DNA of 64,000 nucleotides from Bactericera cockerelli (GCA_024516035.1 JAMCCL010000084.1:30772-94771); one strand, 5' to 3'; shown: positions 48,336 through 58,557, counted from the stretch's first letter. The notes: generated by a model not told the origin, from the letters alone. A program made the numbers and translations.

Positions 48336-48619
48336 TTTTCTAGTTGCTACAGTTTAATTACACCTGCCATGATTTCCACCAACTCTCTAAAACCCGGGCT
48401 CCATAACAATCTAGGTAATTTTGATTAAAAACTTTCCTTTTCAATCACCCCGAATATAATCGAAGCACACCCAAAGGTCCCTCCCATCTGCCTTCCCAGC
48501 ACCTAACGCCCCCCCTCCACCATAGCAACCTTCTTCCTAATAAAACAACATTTTCATTAACGTCAAGAGCAACTTTTTCAACAAAGAGATTAGGGAGCAA
48601 CTTTCCTTCCTGTTGCCTC

Positions 48620-49255
48620 CTCTCTAATCTCTCTCTCTCTTTTGTTCCCTCTCTCCATCCCCTTGTGTCTCTTTTACCTCTCTCTCGTCCTTCCTGCCTC
48701 TCTCTCTCTCACTCTCATTCTTTCCTCCCTCTCTCTCTCTCTCTCTCATTCTTTCCTCTCTCTCTCTCTCTCTCTCTTTCTCTATCATTCCTACCTCCCT
48801 CTCTCTCTTTCTCATTGCTTTCTCACCTTTTCACTTCTTTCGGCCCTTCTGCTTTACTCTCTCTCTCTCTCTATTTCCTCCTGCCCCTTTCTATCTCTCC
48901 TTCTTCTCTCTCTCTCTCTCTCTCTCTCTCACTAATTTTCACTCCCTTTATCTGACTCAGTTCTTTCTCCCTCTCTTTCTTTCTCATTATTTCCTCTCTT
49001 TCTCTCCTATTACCTTCGGCCCCCCTGCCTTCCTCCCTCTTTCTCCCTCTCCTTTTTTTCTCTATCTCATCTTTCTCTTTCTTTCCCCTCCTTGATTTCT
49101 CTCTCTCTCTTTCGTTCCTTCATTTCTCTCACTCTCCCTCCTTTTATCTCTCTCTCTTTCTTTCCTCCTTTTCTGTTCTCTCTCCCCGGATATTTCCTTT
49201 CTCTCTCTCTTACTCTTTTCTACCTCTCTTCTTTTCTCTCTCTCTCCCGCCAGTT
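48620..49255. repeat. (CT)n-rich low-complexity tract
   Basis: About 640 bp of nearly pure pyrimidine with many perfect (TC)5-12 runs, in otherwise clean sequence. It shows that the CT tracts in the corrupted left part probably have a real basis. Ser/Leu/Phe frames over it are not genes. Confidence 0.95.
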
Positions 49256-49661
49256 TCTAATGATATCATTTATTCGGTTACTTCGGGGGGGGTGGGGGTT
49301 CGATTCCCCAAGGTGCCATGTTTCATGTTTTCATTCTACACTCTTGGATCTTCGCTCCGTCTTAATCATCGGGAGAACCTTTCATGGCTTTTCTTCTTCT
49401 TTTCTGTATTCATTTTCTTCGTTTTCTTCTTCTTTTGAATCTTCATCATGTGCATCGGATTTGGATCAGAAATTTGGGGTTCAAGTTCAGGTGATAGCAT
49501 ATTTTCTATCAGAAATGGTTCCTTAGTAGCAAATAATTGCAACTTTACTGATGCTAGATACGGTTTATCTAGCTTATAAGGATCTAAAATAGTTAAGTTA
49601 TAGATAATATTCTTTACCCATAAATTGAAGGCAACGAATGTGACACATAGACAGATAATAG

Positions 49662-49740
49662 TAGTCACCGTGGCCGAGTGAATTAGTGCACTAGGCATTG
49701 AACGCATGGTGACCTGGGTTCGTGTATCCACACTCACGCA
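49662..49740 (+). repeat. tRNA-derived SINE, family B (head only)
   Basis: 'gtagtcaccgtggccgagtgaattagtgcactaggcattgaacgcatggtgacctgggttcg' is the box A to box B part of family B. The body is missing; a minisatellite begins directly after. Confidence 0.75.
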
Positions 49741-49746
49741 TCCCCA

Positions 49747-50105
49747 CGCTACCATACGGCTTGACCACTTGAACCACCAGTGCCTGTTCTAATGTTCTTT
49801 CCTCATCCACAGAGAATGCATCTAACAATTTCTGGATTACCAGACGAATTGACCACTTGAACCACCAATTGATGTTCTAACGATGTTCCCTGAACCACAG
49901 AAAATGCACCTAAGAATTGCTAAATATTATGACAATTTCTTACAGAATGCATCTAATAACAATTTCTGTATTACCAGACTGCTTGACCACTTGAACCACC
50001 CAGTGCCTGATCGAATGTTGTTCCCTCATCTACAGAGAATGCACCTAAGAATTGCTACATATTATGACAATTTCTTACAGAATGCATCTAACAATTCCTT
50101 GCATC
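49747..50105. repeat. Minisatellite with units of about 90-170 bp
   Basis: Repeated in order: 'ttaccagac..ttgaccacttgaaccacc', 'gatgttctaa.gttc.ccctca.c.acagagaatgca(c/t)ctaa', 'gaattgcta.atattatgacaatttcttacagaatgcatctaa'. There are about three units, and the first lacks the middle block. The plus-strand frame at 49,883-50,170 is the translation of this array. Confidence 0.8.
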
Positions 50106-50308
50106 TTCACGTACATACTCGTTGCAGCCCATGCAATATGCAAGAGACAAACACTGAAACACATTACTGAAGGCAGAGAGAGTGTGAAAACAGGCACATC
50201 AAAAGGGCCTTGCTTTCTTTCCTCGGAAAAACAAACAGACTGTTTCTGCATACAAAGCTTTTCCAAGAGACTTCTATCTGAACACGGTGTCCTCAAAAGA
50301 TATTTTCG

Positions 50309-50395
50309 TTGTCTCCGCCGTGGTAGAGTGGAGTAGAGCACGAGACTTGCACGCAGGATGACCTGGGTTCAGTGTGTGGCTGGGTATATATGTAT
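50309..50395 (+). repeat. tRNA-derived SINE, family B (diverged head)
   Basis: 'ctccgccgtggtagagtggagtagagcacgagacttgcacgcaggatgacctgggttcagtg' has box A (GTGGTAGAGTGG) and a weakened box B. The 3' part is lost where the minus-strand family B copy has inserted. Confidence 0.6.
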
Positions 50396-50442
50396 TTCTA
50401 CTATGTATGATTTTATTTGTGGTGAAGCACAAGATCTTGTCA

Positions 50443-50706
50443 CATTTTTTGTGGGTAGCGCAGCATTACTAAGAGCCTCCTTCACATTTCGAATTATTCT
50501 ATTACATTAATTTCATTTTCCAGCTCTGGTAATGCCGCCACTAGTCGTTACTCATACAAGTAACTACTCATTTTTCCTCACGAGGTATGAGTGGACCCCG
50601 AACATCCAAGTACAGATCGGAAAAATTCCTGCCCCGTTGGGGACCGAACCCAGGTCACCATGTGTGCAATGCTTAGCGCGCTCACTCACTCTGCCACGGT
50701 GACTAC
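50443..50706 (-). repeat. tRNA-derived SINE, family B (full-length, with probable target duplication)
   Basis: On the minus strand the head is 'tagtcaccgtggcagagtgagtgagcgcgctaagcattgcacacatggtgacctgggttcggtcccc'. The body 'tctgtacttggatgttcggggtccactcatacctcgtgagg' follows, and the 3' end is 'gcgctacccacaaaaaatgtgacaag'. Similar flanks, 'tatatgtatttctactatgta' near 50,387 and 'tatataaatttctactatata' near 50,707, look like a degenerate target duplication. Confidence 0.85.
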
Positions 50707-50819
50707 TATATAAATTTCTACTATATACTTTGATGTATGTAGCAATATAATCAATAAAATTAATCAATTCAGGTAGATATAATCAATAAAATTAATCAAT
50801 GCCCGGGGTCCAATCATAT

Positions 50820-50889
50820 CAATCTCTTTCACCCAACTCAAAGGGTTAGATGGAAGAGATTGCCGCAGGCAATAACTTCGGCCTTAAGG
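50820..50889 (+). mobile_element. LINE 3'-tail remnant, left half
   Basis: 'agatggaagagattgccgcaggcaataacttcggccttaagg' is a LINE 3'-UTR hairpin phrase (TTGCC/GGCAA). It is comparable with 44,380-44,425. The sequence stops at the left end of the hAT-like element; 'gggccattacgcccattagctttatattcttctg' at 58,693-58,726 reads as its continuation. Confidence 0.55.
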
Positions 50890-51403
50890 CAGTGGCGGCT
50901 CGTCGGGTGAAGACACTGAAGACATTTTCACCTAATTTTGAACAGTGAAAACACTACTCATAATCCCTTAAACATGGCACAATTGATCCAACTCAAAGAA
51001 AAAAAAAAAAAAAAAAAAGAGTAAGCTTTGTGTAAAATAGATCAATGCTGCTTAACATTTCATGTTACTTTCCAAGGAGAACACCAAATGTGAAGACAAT
51101 TCGAAATTGTCTTCAGTTGTCCTTGAATCAACCAATCAGAGTTGAGTATTTCCAAGTAGGTATCATGAAATATTAGGCAAGAACTATATCTATGTAATAT
51201 GCTACTGAGGACAGTCTTCAGTTGTATTCAGTTTTTATCTACACGACCTCATACGAAATGTCACGAAGCCACATACCATGTGCGATGTCATGTGTTTTTG
51301 ATATTAACATTGTTGCCAGTAGCATTATGCCAGACCTAGGAAACCAGTCAATGATTTAGCCTCCCATATCTAGCACAATCTTGTAATATTAAAAAAAATA
51401 AAA

Positions 51404-51585
51404 AATAATAATAATAATAACGTAGGCGCTAGGAAAGCAGGATTTTGTGTCAGGAATTTTGGATATTATTTCTCATTTTTTGGGTTCTAGTTTTGTACAT
51501 AGTTCCTAAACGATAGCCGATACCAATAAATTTTAACTATATTTTATGTATCTTGTCAACTATAATAATAATAATAATAATAAGC
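51404..51585 (+). repeat. (TAA)n-bounded LINE-tail-like segment
   Basis: An A/TAA-rich run (51,390-51,420) precedes 'cgtaggcgctaggaaagcagg...gtacatagttcctaaacgatagccgataccaataaattttaac...cttgtcaactat' and (AAT)7. The (TAA)-type end and the AATAAA suggest a short 3' LINE fragment. A second tail reading outward on the minus strand (agagggctta(TTA)n) meets it at 51,584. Confidence 0.45.
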
Positions 51586-51816
51586 CCTCTGACACTCTGT
51601 ACAGAGCACGGGCCTCCCTTTTTGGGGTTTTATTTTGTTTTTACATATACATTACATAAACAAGATATTCAAACTATTGTTACATAAAAACATAAAATAC
51701 CATACCTATAATTTAACAAGTGCTAACTTAATACCTTTTCCAAACTAGGTTTTTGGTAGGTATTTTTAGAATTCATGTGTGATTCTAAAGATTTATTTCA
51801 TTTAACATATATCTAA

Positions 51817-51819
<3 letters not shown>

Positions 51820-51882
<63 letters not shown>
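51820..51882 (-). repeat. Outer poly(A) tail of the LINE (A63)
   Basis: 63 T on the plus strand, so A on the LINE sense strand, lying 72 bp downstream of the first A tract. Exact length is uncertain in long-read sequence. Confidence 0.7.
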
Positions 51883-51951
51883 CAAATTCTTTTGTTTCTT
51901 TTAATTTATCTTCTTCCTTCATATATCTACATAGTTATAACTTAACTTTAC

Positions 51952-51954
<3 letters not shown>

Positions 51955-51988
<34 letters not shown>
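51955..51988 (-). repeat. Inner poly(A) tract of the LINE (A34)
   Basis: 34 T on the plus strand, beginning 19 bp after the ORF2 stop on the sense strand. It may be the ancestral tail, with the outer tract marking a read-through 3' end. Confidence 0.7.
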
Positions 51989-52006
51989 CATTTTATTTTT
52001 TTATTA

Positions 52007-54832
52007 TTATTCATTTATCTTTTCTTCTACCGCTTTTTTCCATTCTAACCGATCTAATGCTAGATTTTGCCAATTTGATCCCATAACTTTCCTAACCTCT
52101 TCACACCATCTCATCCTTTGTCTTCCTCTATTTCTCCTTCCTGTTGGTTTCCAGAGTGTGACCACTCTAGTCCATCTCTTCTTTTCCATTCTCATTATGT
52201 GACCTGCCCATTTTATTTTCATTTTTTTTGTTATTTTTTCAATATTTTCAACTGGTGCTAATCTTTGAATGGTTGTATTTCTCACTCGGTCAGATTTCTT
52301 TATTCCTAACATGCTTCTCATCATCGTAGTTTGGGTAGATTTAAGTTTCATCAGTTGGCATTTCTTTAGAGACCAGGTTTGACTGCCATAGTATAAACAT
52401 GGGAATATACAACTTCTTAGTATTTTTATTTTTGCTTTAATTGATATTTTTGATTTGAATATACCTTTTAGGGCCCAATATTTTTTCCAGGCCAGACTTC
52501 TTCTTCTATCTAACTCTTGGTCCATTCTGTTATCCAGTGATATTAACTGTCCAAGAAAATATATTCTTGAACTTGATTAATTATTTTTTCATTTACTTCT
52601 ATATGACCAATATTTTTTGTACTTAAAAATTTTGTTTTTTCAGTATTAATCTGTAGTCCAAATTTGTTGCTTTCTTTTTCCAACTGTCCCAACATTTCCT
52701 TAAGTTCAGTCTCATTATTAGCAATCAAGACAACATCATCAGCAAATCTTAAATTATTTAGTTTAATATTTCCAATTTTTATTCCATAATTTTTCCAGTC
52801 CATTTTATTAAATATGGACTGCAGCACATTAATAAACAGTGTTGCCGATAGAGGACAGCCTTGCCGGACGCCCCTGTTGATATTGAATGTTCTTCCTTTC
52901 TTGTCTGTAGATATAAATGCCTTGTTTTTATTATAAATTGTTTTTATTATACTAATAATTTTTTTGGACACTTTTAATCTTTCCAAACTTGACCAAATTT
53001 TTTCCTTTCTGATAGAGTCAAAAGCTAGGGAATAGTCCACCATACCAAGAAAAATATCTATATTGAATTCTTTACATTTTTCAATAAGCTGATTCACTGT
53101 CTGTAAATGATCTGTTGTCGAGTAAGAGGGACGAAATCCAGCCTGTTCTTCATCTTGATCTTTGTTTATTTCCCCTGATATTTTCATTTGTATTATTTTT
53201 GTAAACAGCTTGTAGAAATTGGGGGCCAGACTTATTGGGCGGTAATTTGAAACTATGTCTCTGGGACCTTTCTTATGTATTAAAATTATTGAACTTGTTT
53301 CCCATTCTTCAGGTATTTCATTAATGTCTATTATTTTATTATAAAGTACAAGTAAGTATCTTATGAGCCATTCTCCTCCTGCTTTAATTAATTCTCCAGT
53401 TACTCCATCTTCACCTGGAGTTTTGCTGTTCTTCAAATTTTTGATTGCTAGTTCTATTTCTTCTCTTGTTATTTTATGTGTCATACTACACTCTTCACTC
53501 TGCAAATTTTCTATTTGATTTATCAATTCCTCTGAATCTTCTGCAACTTGTGGGTGTATACTGTAGACTTTTTCGTAATGTCTTGTAAATTCTTCTACAA
53601 TACCTTCTCTGTCTGTCATTATTCCACTTTCAGTCTTGATTCCATGAATGTAGCATTTCCTAATGAATGAAATATTTTTTATTATTTTCTTTGTAGAGCC
53701 ACTCTCTTTCACTATCTCTTCTATGATCTTCTCTTCATATTTAGCAATGTCTTTTCTGATTTCTTTTCTGGCTTGTTTTCTTAATTTTGCATGCTCTAGT
53801 TTTTCCTGTGTTGTTTTATTTTCTTTTTTGTTAAGTGTTTCTCTTTTTCTAATTATTTCTTTTGTTTCTTCTGAAATTTTGTTACTGTATGATCTTTCAT
53901 ATTTTTTCAGTTTGTTATCTTCATTCTCTTTCATTATTGCTCTTTCTATACTTTTCACTAACTCTCTATAAAAAGACTGTAATTCCTCCTTATTGACTGG
54001 ATTGATACTTACATTTTTTAAATTCTCGTCTAAGTACTCACAGTATTTTTCTTTTGACGATTTAATTTTTAGAATTTTACTGGGGTTATAAGGCCTTTTC
54101 TTCTTTAATTTTAAATAAACCTCAGACATAACCATACGATGATCACTATCAAAATTTAGTTCTAGTACTTTTGTTTCTTTGATATATTCTATTTTTTCCG
54201 CAAGTATAAAATCAATCTCATGCTTCTTACCTTTCGGAGAAGTCCATGTCCATTTATTCTTTTCATTTCCAAAGTATGAGTTGGTAATAACCATGTTTAA
54301 ACTAGAAGCAAAGTTGATCATAAGACTTCCTTTTTCATTTCTGACTCCATAACTATTTATTCCTAACGTTCCTTCTTCACCAATCACTCTTCTTCCTATA
54401 CGTGCATTGAAATCTCCAATAATGTAGACATGTGAGTCTTTCCTTCTCATTAAGTCAATCTCCTTTCTAATCTGATCGTAAAACTCTTCTGTTTCTCCAT
54501 TGCTGCAATCTGATGTGGGTGCATGAATTTGTATAAACAGCATTTGCTCATTTTCAATAACCATTTGTAATGCAGCCAGTCTGCTTGATATGGGTTTAAA
54601 ATCTATAATATTTTTGGACCATTTCTTATTAATCAAAAATCCTGTGCCCCTGTGTCCTCTATCAGACTCTGTGTGGAATAGAAGATTTCCATTTTTTAGT
54701 TCAACCATCTCCATAGTATTTCTTCTGATTTCAGCCAGCCCCACTATGTCCCATTCAATTTGTTCAAGGGCATTTTCTATTTCTAATAGTTTTTTCATTT
54801 CCATTCAGTGTTCTCACATTGTATGTTCCTAT
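52007..54832 (-). CDS. LINE ORF2: AP endonuclease plus reverse transcriptase, two frame breaks
   Basis: ORF2 makes the nicking and reverse-transcription enzyme for target-primed insertion. The endonuclease part shows GTYNVRT at the extreme N-terminus, GLAEIRR, HAPTS, IIGDFNARIG, HEIDFIL and SDHRMV, i.e. the Glu, Asp/Asn and SDH catalytic signatures. The reverse transcriptase shows SNYRPISLAP, QAGFRPSYSTTDHL, DYSLAFDSI, GVRQGCPLSATLF and LRFADDVVLIA; the F-A-D-D box is intact. The C-terminal tail has WAGHIMRMEKKRW and RGRQRMRW. The main open frame runs from a Met at 54,804 to 52,543. The conserved GTYNVRT stretch lies upstream in another frame, across a 6-A run at 54,795-54,790, so that Met is not the true start. 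A second break lies near 52,555, before the C-terminal 172 codons. Each break needs a single-base change next to a homopolymer, so sequencing error is as likely as decay. The total is about 940 codons. No ATG lies between the ORF1 stop and GTYNVRT in this frame. Confidence 0.92.
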
Positions 54833-54899
54833 TTTGATTATATTTTTCTGTTGGTTATTCTCTTTAAGGCTGCTTTTTTACTTTGGATCTAGTTGCTAG

Positions 54900-55889
54900 T
54901 CATTCATTATTTTTTTCTCCCTTACCATTTTCTTCATTAATAAATGGTGGTGGTGTAGGTATAATAGGTGGTGGCAGAGGGAGGGGTGGTGGATTTTTAT
55001 TAATTGAATTAGCTATCCACATGTCTTTAACACTTTTCTGTGAATTATCAGTTGTTTTTCCATATTGTCTTCCTTTTTTAGCTAATGGTGTGTTTAGTTT
55101 TTCCAGTATGTTAGTTGGGGATCCAGTATGTAATCTTTTTCCTTTGCCTTTGTTATCATTTGTTTGCTTTGATTCTTCATCTTCAGTTATTTCCATTTCT
55201 TCATCATCCAATATTTGAGTCTTTTGTATCTCCTTGTTCTGCACTTCTAACTCTTCAAGGGACCATATTTTTCCTTCAATAACTAATTTATTTCCTTTCA
55301 TAAAAACTTTCTTTCCTTCATTCTTTGCATTTAAGCTGTATTTACTTAATAATTTTCTTATATCTCTATCACTTGTCGATAAGTCTTCTCTAATTATCAC
55401 TCCATTGTTATTATTCTTTAATTTAAACTTGTTTTTCATTACATCGTTTCTTAAAATATTAGAGATGAAAGTTATTCTTATAGGACCTTCCTCACTCCAT
55501 CTTTTTTTTCCTATTTTGTACATACTTTTTATGCAGTACTTTTGTATATCCAAATCAATTCCATTTAATATGCTGATAATTTTCATAAGAACTTCATAGT
55601 AGTTATTTCCTCTAACTTCATATATGATGACATTCAAGTTTCTTTCAATACTATCGGCTTTCTCCTCTAATATGTGTAATCTTGATTTTTGTTCAGACAT
55701 TTCAACCTTCAGTGATTCATTTTCTGTAGATAACGTTTCCATTTTTTTATTTATTATTTCGAATTTTGAGTCCAAGTTGCTATTAACCATAGAGATCTTT
55801 GTATCAAGTGTATTTTTCAGGGTCTTTGTGTTTTCAATCATCATTTTCATCATTTCATCAATTTTATCTGATAGATCCTTTTCCCCCAT
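54900..55889 (-). CDS. LINE ORF1, 329 aa, nucleic-acid-binding chaperone type
   Basis: Residues about 1-85 are a coiled coil (MGEKDLSDKIDEMMKMM... with regular Ile/Leu/Met spacing), expected to form oligomers. Residues about 85-160 (NVIIYEVRGNN, GPIRITFISN) resemble the RRM-like domain of L1-type ORF1 proteins. Residues about 160-215 (VIIREDLSTSDRDIRKLL, then VIEGKIWSLEEL) resemble their C-terminal domain, including the 'REDL' turn. An acidic linker (DDEEMEITEDEES) and a basic stretch follow, then a proline tract near residue 300 (PPPLPLPPPIIPTPPP). The frame is unbroken. ORF2 begins about 70 bp downstream in another frame with no obvious ATG, so its translation probably needs reinitiation or a start not seen here. 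Function is inferred from L1-type homologues. Confidence 0.85.
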   Translation of the reverse strand: MGEKDLSDKIDEMMKMMIENTKTLKNTLDTKISMVNSNLDSKFEIINKKMETLSTENESLKVEMSEQKSRLHILEEKADSIERNLNVIIYEVRGNNYYEVLMKIISILNGIDLDIQKYCIKSMYKIGKKRWSEEGPIRITFISNILRNDVMKNKFKLKNNNNGVIIREDLSTSDRDIRKLLSKYSLNAKNEGKKVFMKGNKLVIEGKIWSLEELEVQNKEIQKTQILDDEEMEITEDEESKQTNDNKGKGKRLHTGSPTNILEKLNTPLAKKGRQYGKTTDNSQKSVKDMWIANSINKNPPPLPLPPPIIPTPPPFINEENGKGEKNNE

Positions 55890-55904
55890 TGTGAATTTAT
55901 CTAT

Positions 55905-55955
55905 CTAATCTAATTGAATATCTATCTAATCAATTGAATAGTTAAATATTTCAAT
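55905..55955. repeat. Two-copy tandem repeat
   Basis: 'tatctatctaatctaattgaa' is followed directly by 'tatctatctaatcaattgaa', a 21-bp unit repeated twice, just upstream of ORF1. Confidence 0.75.
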
Positions 55956-56383
55956 TCGTTTTAACAATGGGATTTTCTATCTCAGCCTATTAAACCTCAC
56001 TCAGTTTTATTAGCCTCAACCTAAATTGGTGTCTTTTTGGGTTTAAAATTCTCACTAAAATATGTGTGCTAGTTAGTAATCATTTATTGTTATTATTACC
56101 ATTATTCCATGCTAAAGTTATTTCCTATAGGTATTAGATCTCAATATTTTCCTAAATTCTTAGTCAGTTAGTTTATGTTCTTACCTTAAGCCAAGTTACA
56201 CATAAAACATTGTACACAGTACACATAAATTTCGTAGACACAAAACAAAGAACAAAATAAAATTTATCTATCTTTTTAAATCTTAACAATTTACACTAAT
56301 ACTATTTAAAAGGCTAAATCAGACAGCCTAGCTTAATATTGTAAATTTATATGTAAATAATATTAAAAGCTAGTAAAATAAGT

Positions 56384-56600
56384 TTAAATATTATTGGTAA
56401 CTATTTCAATCTTGACTCTCCTGTGATAGTTTATGATTCGAAATTCAAATTTTTTCCCTCCGTTGTCATGATACTGCAAAAAGTTCCGTTCACAAGTCCC
56501 AGGAACGCATTGATGAGTGATTTCTTGGAGGAAGTAATAAAATTCAGAACGAACACAGATTGCCCCAGTCGCCACAGATTTTCATGCTTCAGAATGAGTT
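56384..56600 (-). other. GC-richer block, possible 5' end of the LINE
   Basis: The minus strand reads 'ctgtggcgactggggcaatctgtgttcgttctg' and continues through a 63-codon frame (MATGAICVRSEFYYFLQ...) to 56,384. Base composition is unlike the AT-rich flanks. It may be the LINE 5' UTR/promoter, or a coding scrap of the host hAT-like element. I cannot decide. Confidence 0.35.
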
Positions 56601-58200
56601 GCTAACTTCTCTTCTATGTTTTATCTTCTTTGTTATCACAATTCAAGTGTTTGAAATTTAACGGAAATATTACTGATAAGTGATAACAGTTGTTCAGAAC
56701 AAATTAATTTTTATTTTTATCCTTTTGTTTTTACTGTTTTGTTCTATTATTTTTCTTCTGTTCTTTATAAATAGTGATTTTGTTTGAACCTGTTTGGTTA
56801 AAACTTAAGATGGCTTTTAATTTTGTAAAAATTTCACTACTATTTCTTATCAAAATTCTTCAATTTGTTAGTTAGGATGCATTTTCTTGTTAAAATAGTT
56901 ACTTCTGAGTTAAAAAACAGCCCTTAAGAAGTGTCAGGTGTTTTATCTTGAGTTTAACTCTATTTCTTCTTCAAAATTATTTCCATGTGTAGGAAGACAA
57001 AGGATTGTCCTACTGTTGGTGAGTTTTTGATAATTTGCTATAAAAGGAGTGTTTAAATTACAATTCACTTATTTTCAGTCACAGAAATCACTTAATTTTA
57101 TACGAAAAACACAAATTTAAAACAGATAAACCACTTTTAAGTTATTAAACAATCAATAAATTGAAGACAGAAAAGAATCAGTTGTCTTCCTCTTTGTGCT
57201 CTTTTTCCGTCTCTCTTGTCAACTATATGTAGTATTAAAAAGGACATCTCGATTGAAGTCAAATCTCGGAAATAATTATTTAATGTAGGTACCGAAATTG
57301 AGCCAAATAAGATAATCTGGTATCTAGTTGTTCCAAGAAGTTTTTAAATAGGGACAATGGTGGTCCTGTTTAAGATCCTGACTATGGAACCACTTTAAAA
57401 AAAAATCATGAAATTAGACGTGTTGAAATGAAATTCTCAAGAGAAAATTCTGTTCAGGCGGTGTAGTATTATTTTTTTAAATAAATAAATACGTCTTACC
57501 TGATTTGAGGGATTTCTTTAAATTTAAAATATAGCTCTTGAAGTTTGTAGAAATTTAGCAATGAAATTAACTTGGCAACATTGTATCTCTTATCTTTAGA
57601 ATGTAAACAAAACTTGTCGCGTACTTTTTAAATTTTATTAGACCATTTTCAAAATTTCAAATCTTTTCAACGGTAATCAAGTGACTTTTAATTGGTGTAA
57701 CTAGTTAATAAAGTTATTTCCCAGTATTTGATACAGGATAGAAACATTATTCCTACCTGATCTGACCTGTGCTTTTCATAATAAGTTGAATATGAAGTAG
57801 CTATGTACTTCTTTCAGTGTCAGAAATAACATTATAATTATGCAGGTTGCAGGTAGCTAAGCACACAGCTTCCAGTGAAGTACTTAAAATTATAAGGCAA
57901 TATCTGTGTTTTTCTTAAATACCTAGTCATTTAAACATCAATGGTAACACAAATTTAAGCTGATTTTATATTTGTAGTAAGTATGTTTTCTTAGATTTAT
58001 TTTGTAATCTGGTGGTGGATTTTCTTCCAGTTTTGGATTGTAATTTTTAGTCTTCAACTAACTTTCTTTCCTTCCTAGTTCTAACTACTGAGGTATAATC
58101 CTAATATTTTTATTTTAATTCCTTTTTACCAACTTTTAGTTAATATTTTTTATTAAGATGAATAAATATTTTTTATTAAGATGAATAATTAATAACAATA
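56600..58200. other. AT-rich interior of the hAT-like element
   Basis: No frame, SINE head or tandem array could be supported. It presumably belongs to the interior of the inverted-repeat element, or to the 5' part of the LINE if that extends further than drawn. Confidence 0.4.
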
Positions 58201-58213
58201 TTTCAAAGAAACA

Positions 58214-58557
58214 ATGAGATCCCCACAAAATCATGGGGTTCAAACATTAAAAGTAACCCCATTCAGATTAAGAAGTAATGAGGATAAGAAAGATATTATG
58301 ATTACTGGATCTCCAATTTCTCCAATTACTATAACCACCACTAATAAAGTAAAGCAAATGCCTGCCCCACAGCCATACAGTTCAAGCCTGAATGGCTTAT
58401 GAAAAATGAATGGCTGTGTACCAGCTCAAGTGTTGACAAATTGTTCTGCTGGCCTTGTTTATTTATTAAGTACCAAGTGTTCTCCAAAAAAAGTACCTAT
58501 AAAAACTTATATGATGCAAAACTGGTATGAGAGAAAATCATGCTCTGCAGGGAAACA
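58214..58557 (+). pseudogene. Coding-like ORF with one internal TGA, unknown
   Basis: ATG in a good context (aaacaATGAG) opens 62 codons of protein-like sequence (MRSPQNHGVQTLKVTPFRLR, then SGSPISPITIT-like Ser/Thr/Pro segments) to a TGA at 58,400. The same frame then stays open for about 50 more codons (KMNGCVPAQVLTNCSAG... NWYERKSCSAGK) to TAA near 58,557. It lies on the plus strand inside the hAT-like element, about 130 bp from its right end. That would suit the N-terminus of a transposase or ORF1 read inward from another element, but no family motif is visible. It could also be a chance frame. Confidence 0.3.

Larger units (their letters stand above)
51820..56600 (-). mobile_element. Non-LTR retrotransposon (LINE), nearly complete
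   Basis: Read on the minus strand: a possible 5' UTR from about 56,600, ORF1 (55,889-54,900), ORF2 (54,832-52,007), a short 3' UTR, an A34 tract (51,988-51,955), 72 bp, and an A63 tract (51,882-51,820). The 5' limit is a guess based on the GC-richer stretch at 56,440-56,600; no target duplication was found. ORF2 C-terminal style (WAGHIMRM...RW...GRNRGRQRMRW-type) resembles RTE-related elements. An L1-ORF1p-like ORF1 is not typical of RTE, so the clade is left open. Confidence 0.85.

Noticed and set aside
48642..49526. Plus-strand Ser/Leu frames at 48,642-48,955 and 49,092-49,526
   Set aside because: Translations of the (CT)n tract. The 49,092 frame then runs into unrelated sequence without any domain.
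53663..55908. Plus-strand frames across the LINE (53,663; 54,590; 54,883; 55,234; 55,624)
   Set aside because: Antisense shadows of ORF1 and ORF2, whose minus-strand motifs are unambiguous.
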